Below are positions 62,405-64,000 of a stretch of 64,000 nucleotides of DNA, piece by piece (the first letter of the stretch is position 1; each line of letters opens with the position of its first letter). This DNA is from Clavulina sp. PMI_390 (taxonomy: Eukaryota; Basidiomycota; Agaricomycetes; Cantharellales; Hydnaceae). The notes beneath the pieces are model-generated. The model was not told the origin of the DNA and ran no database searches. It saw only the letters and a program-made list of their open reading frames with translations. Location: contig WIDE01000034.1 of NCBI GenBank assembly GCA_015039315.1, forward strand, positions 214,231 through 278,230. The letters are read 5' to 3'. The translations under genes were made by a program, and so were the position numbers.

Positions 62405-63147
62405 CAGGAATGCCGTCACGAAAGAACATGTGTGGACGAGATACGTCGGCGTAGAAAAAGTCTTGACCTGGTCGAACTAAAACGCCTTCATCAACCTGGC
62501 GTAATCCGTGAGGGGATCTCACTTTATGCAGAAGGACAAGCGGCTAGAATCAGTCAATTGGCTGATAGATGACATGCACATACTTACATCGTAGTTGGGC
62601 GTAATTTTTGCCAGGCACACAAGTAGCCCATCCTTCAGGGCGTAAACTGGACACTGCTTTCCTAGGGTCGGTTTTGGACATTGCTACGTCTGCAACCCCG
62701 TCCTTGATTTCTGTCACAAAAATGAAGAATGGCCGATCGGGAGATAGTCCTGGCGCTGCCCTGTCCAGAACCGATAGCCTCATCGAATTCGATATGTCCT
62801 GGCTTTCGCTATCCGAGCTGAACTGAAAAGATATTATTCTCGATCTGCTTATGCCCTCTAGTCGCGAGAGAGCGTCTTTGAATGAATCGACTGTAGCCGG
62901 GATAATGCGGTCTACAGCCACTCGGCCAAGCGTTGGGGTAACGTCATTAAATGCCTGACGAGATACAAGAGCAAGATGGTTTTCGACGATCCGATAGAAG
63001 ACTTGAATGGAGAATGAGGCAAGGTCATGAATAGAGTAGTTGATCGTTATTGATGGATGGTCAACAGAGACCCAGGTCATTCATCATTAAAAGGTCAAGT
63101 AGAGGCAAGTAACGGACTCACGCACAGTACAAAGGGTCCGTGGTCAT
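62405..63147 (-). CDS. Orphan tandem family, copy 7
   Basis: Exon 1 MTTDPLY splices in phase 1 to FFYRIVENHLALVSRQAFND. The core reads LGRVAVDRIIPATVDSFKDA, LEGISRSRIISFQFSSDS, RAAPGLSPDRPFFIFVTEIKD, GVADVAMSKTDPRKAVSS, then PEGWATCVPGKNYAQLR. The next exon gives PLVLLHKVRSPHGLRQVDEG and VRPGQDFFYADVSRPHMFFR, and ends at a donor near 62404. The final exon was not located, so the end is approximate. Confidence 0.6.
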
Positions 63148-63830
63148 TTTCTGAGTAGATGGGGACTATATTTGTATGGGCCGTGGTGGCACGCTGCGAC
63201 CTGATGAAAGGAGCATGATCACTCCAAATCGTGGGAACATAGAGTTTCCACTAAATCAGCGGAGTGGTTTGAATAGAGAGTTGATCTCTGCCCCCGCTGG
63301 ACTTAGACATCCCATGAGAATCATATCGGGCCAAAAGCATATCCTCAACCAGAGCTCATCGGTAACAGTCTTTCCGTGAACAGCAAGTGGTTGGGGGAAG
63401 GTATGACCTTTGTTTGGTGGTATTTGAATTGGCTGGGCAAACTCCCACATTCTACTTGGTATTGTTGCTCTCGCAGCTCTGTCTCATCTTGGCGAATCGG
63501 TGATGAAATTAAGCGTGCAGGGTTGCGACCCCCAACGAGCACACTTTGCAGGAATCCTGAAAGACTCTTGAATGCAACGAAGGGCCTGTCTGCAGGGGCG
63601 CTGGACATAGCTGGTAAACGCCCTACCTCACTTTATGTAAAGTGTATATTTCAACGATTACCCCAATAGCCTGTGGGTGGTTGATCTCTGGAGCATCCGC
63701 AGCAATATCGTTTGGGGTTCTGGCGCTCTGGCGCCTCTGAGAACTGATCTTGATCCTTCTTGCTTGTGCTATTGCTTGCCCGCTACATTTTCTCACGCTC
63801 CCTTGTGAGACCGAGCGGTAGTGCTGCCGA
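63148..63830. other. Intergenic right flank
   Basis: No complete gene. Minus ORF 63345-63608 contains SSAPADRPFVAF, which faintly recalls the APGxSPxRPF motif of the orphan family, but nothing else matches. Confidence 0.4.
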
Positions 63831-63968
63831 TGTTCGGTTCGGTCCGGTTTTTACACAATTTCTGGTGAACCCAAAACTGGACCTCAGGTTCGGTTCAGGT
63901 TCGGTTCTCTAAGCGTCGGTTCAGGTCCAGTTCGGTTTGGTTCAAGTTCAGAACCGCACTGAACCATC
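63831..63968. repeat. Degenerate GGTTCGGTT-rich repeat
   Basis: Many variants of GGTTCGGTT / GGTTCAGGTT occur on the plus strand, followed by the complementary GAACCGCACTGAACC at the right end. It resembles the low-complexity ends of some transposons or intergenic repeats; no element was identified. Confidence 0.6.
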
Positions 63969-64000
63969 TTCGCTGTGGGAAACAGAAATTAAATGCTATT

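Overview
The window is nuclear DNA of a filamentous fungus, most likely an Agaricomycete basidiomycete. Genes are dense, on both strands, and broken by many 50-60 nt introns with GT..AG ends; several start codons follow CT-rich tracts. The content (VTC-type polyphosphate protein, F-box and TPR proteins, long Ser/Pro-rich orphans, a degenerate kinase of the kind found in mushroom-forming fungi, two secreted DUF7223-like proteins) fits that group. A Rhizoctonia-like relative is a guess, not something the sequence proves. All gene models below were spliced by eye from splice signals and frame continuity; only family-level similarity was used.

Layout. 1-5.5 kb: 3' end of a VTC/DUF202 membrane protein gene, then a Ser-rich pseudokinase. 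6-9.2 kb: a DUF7053-like protein and an F-box protein. 10.4-14.1 kb: a large TPR protein. 14.4-19.2 kb: three minus-strand genes, namely a short-chain dehydrogenase, a Ubc4/5-like ubiquitin-conjugating enzyme with a long acidic tail, and cytochrome c. 19.2-22 kb: gene-poor. 22-24.5 kb: a GATA-type transcription factor. 25.6-26.3 kb: a doubtful orphan gene. 27.1-33.2 kb: a divergent pair, the Rai1/DXO decapping nuclease (minus) and a leucine-rich-repeat protein (plus). 33.4-39.7 kb: a Ser-rich orphan and an Rrn11-like RNA polymerase I factor, converging.

40-63 kb is the accessory part. It holds at least seven copies of one unrecognised gene family: four on the plus strand at the left, one with an in-frame stop and one cut by a 586-nt run of N, and three on the minus strand at the right. 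All share the same exon 1/exon 2 junction and the same core motifs. Inside this span are a tandem pair of secreted DUF7223-like genes that share a promoter motif, and housekeeping-type genes: a Sis1-like DnaJ chaperone, a divergent pair of a membrane protein and a formin-like GBD/FH3 protein without FH2. The window ends in a degenerate GGTTCGGTT-rich repeat.

The genes do not form one pathway. The most interesting material is the multi-copy orphan family with its two secreted neighbours, the E2 with an altered HPN motif, a 12-nt micro-exon and SUMO-interaction-like tail motifs, and several unusual introns.
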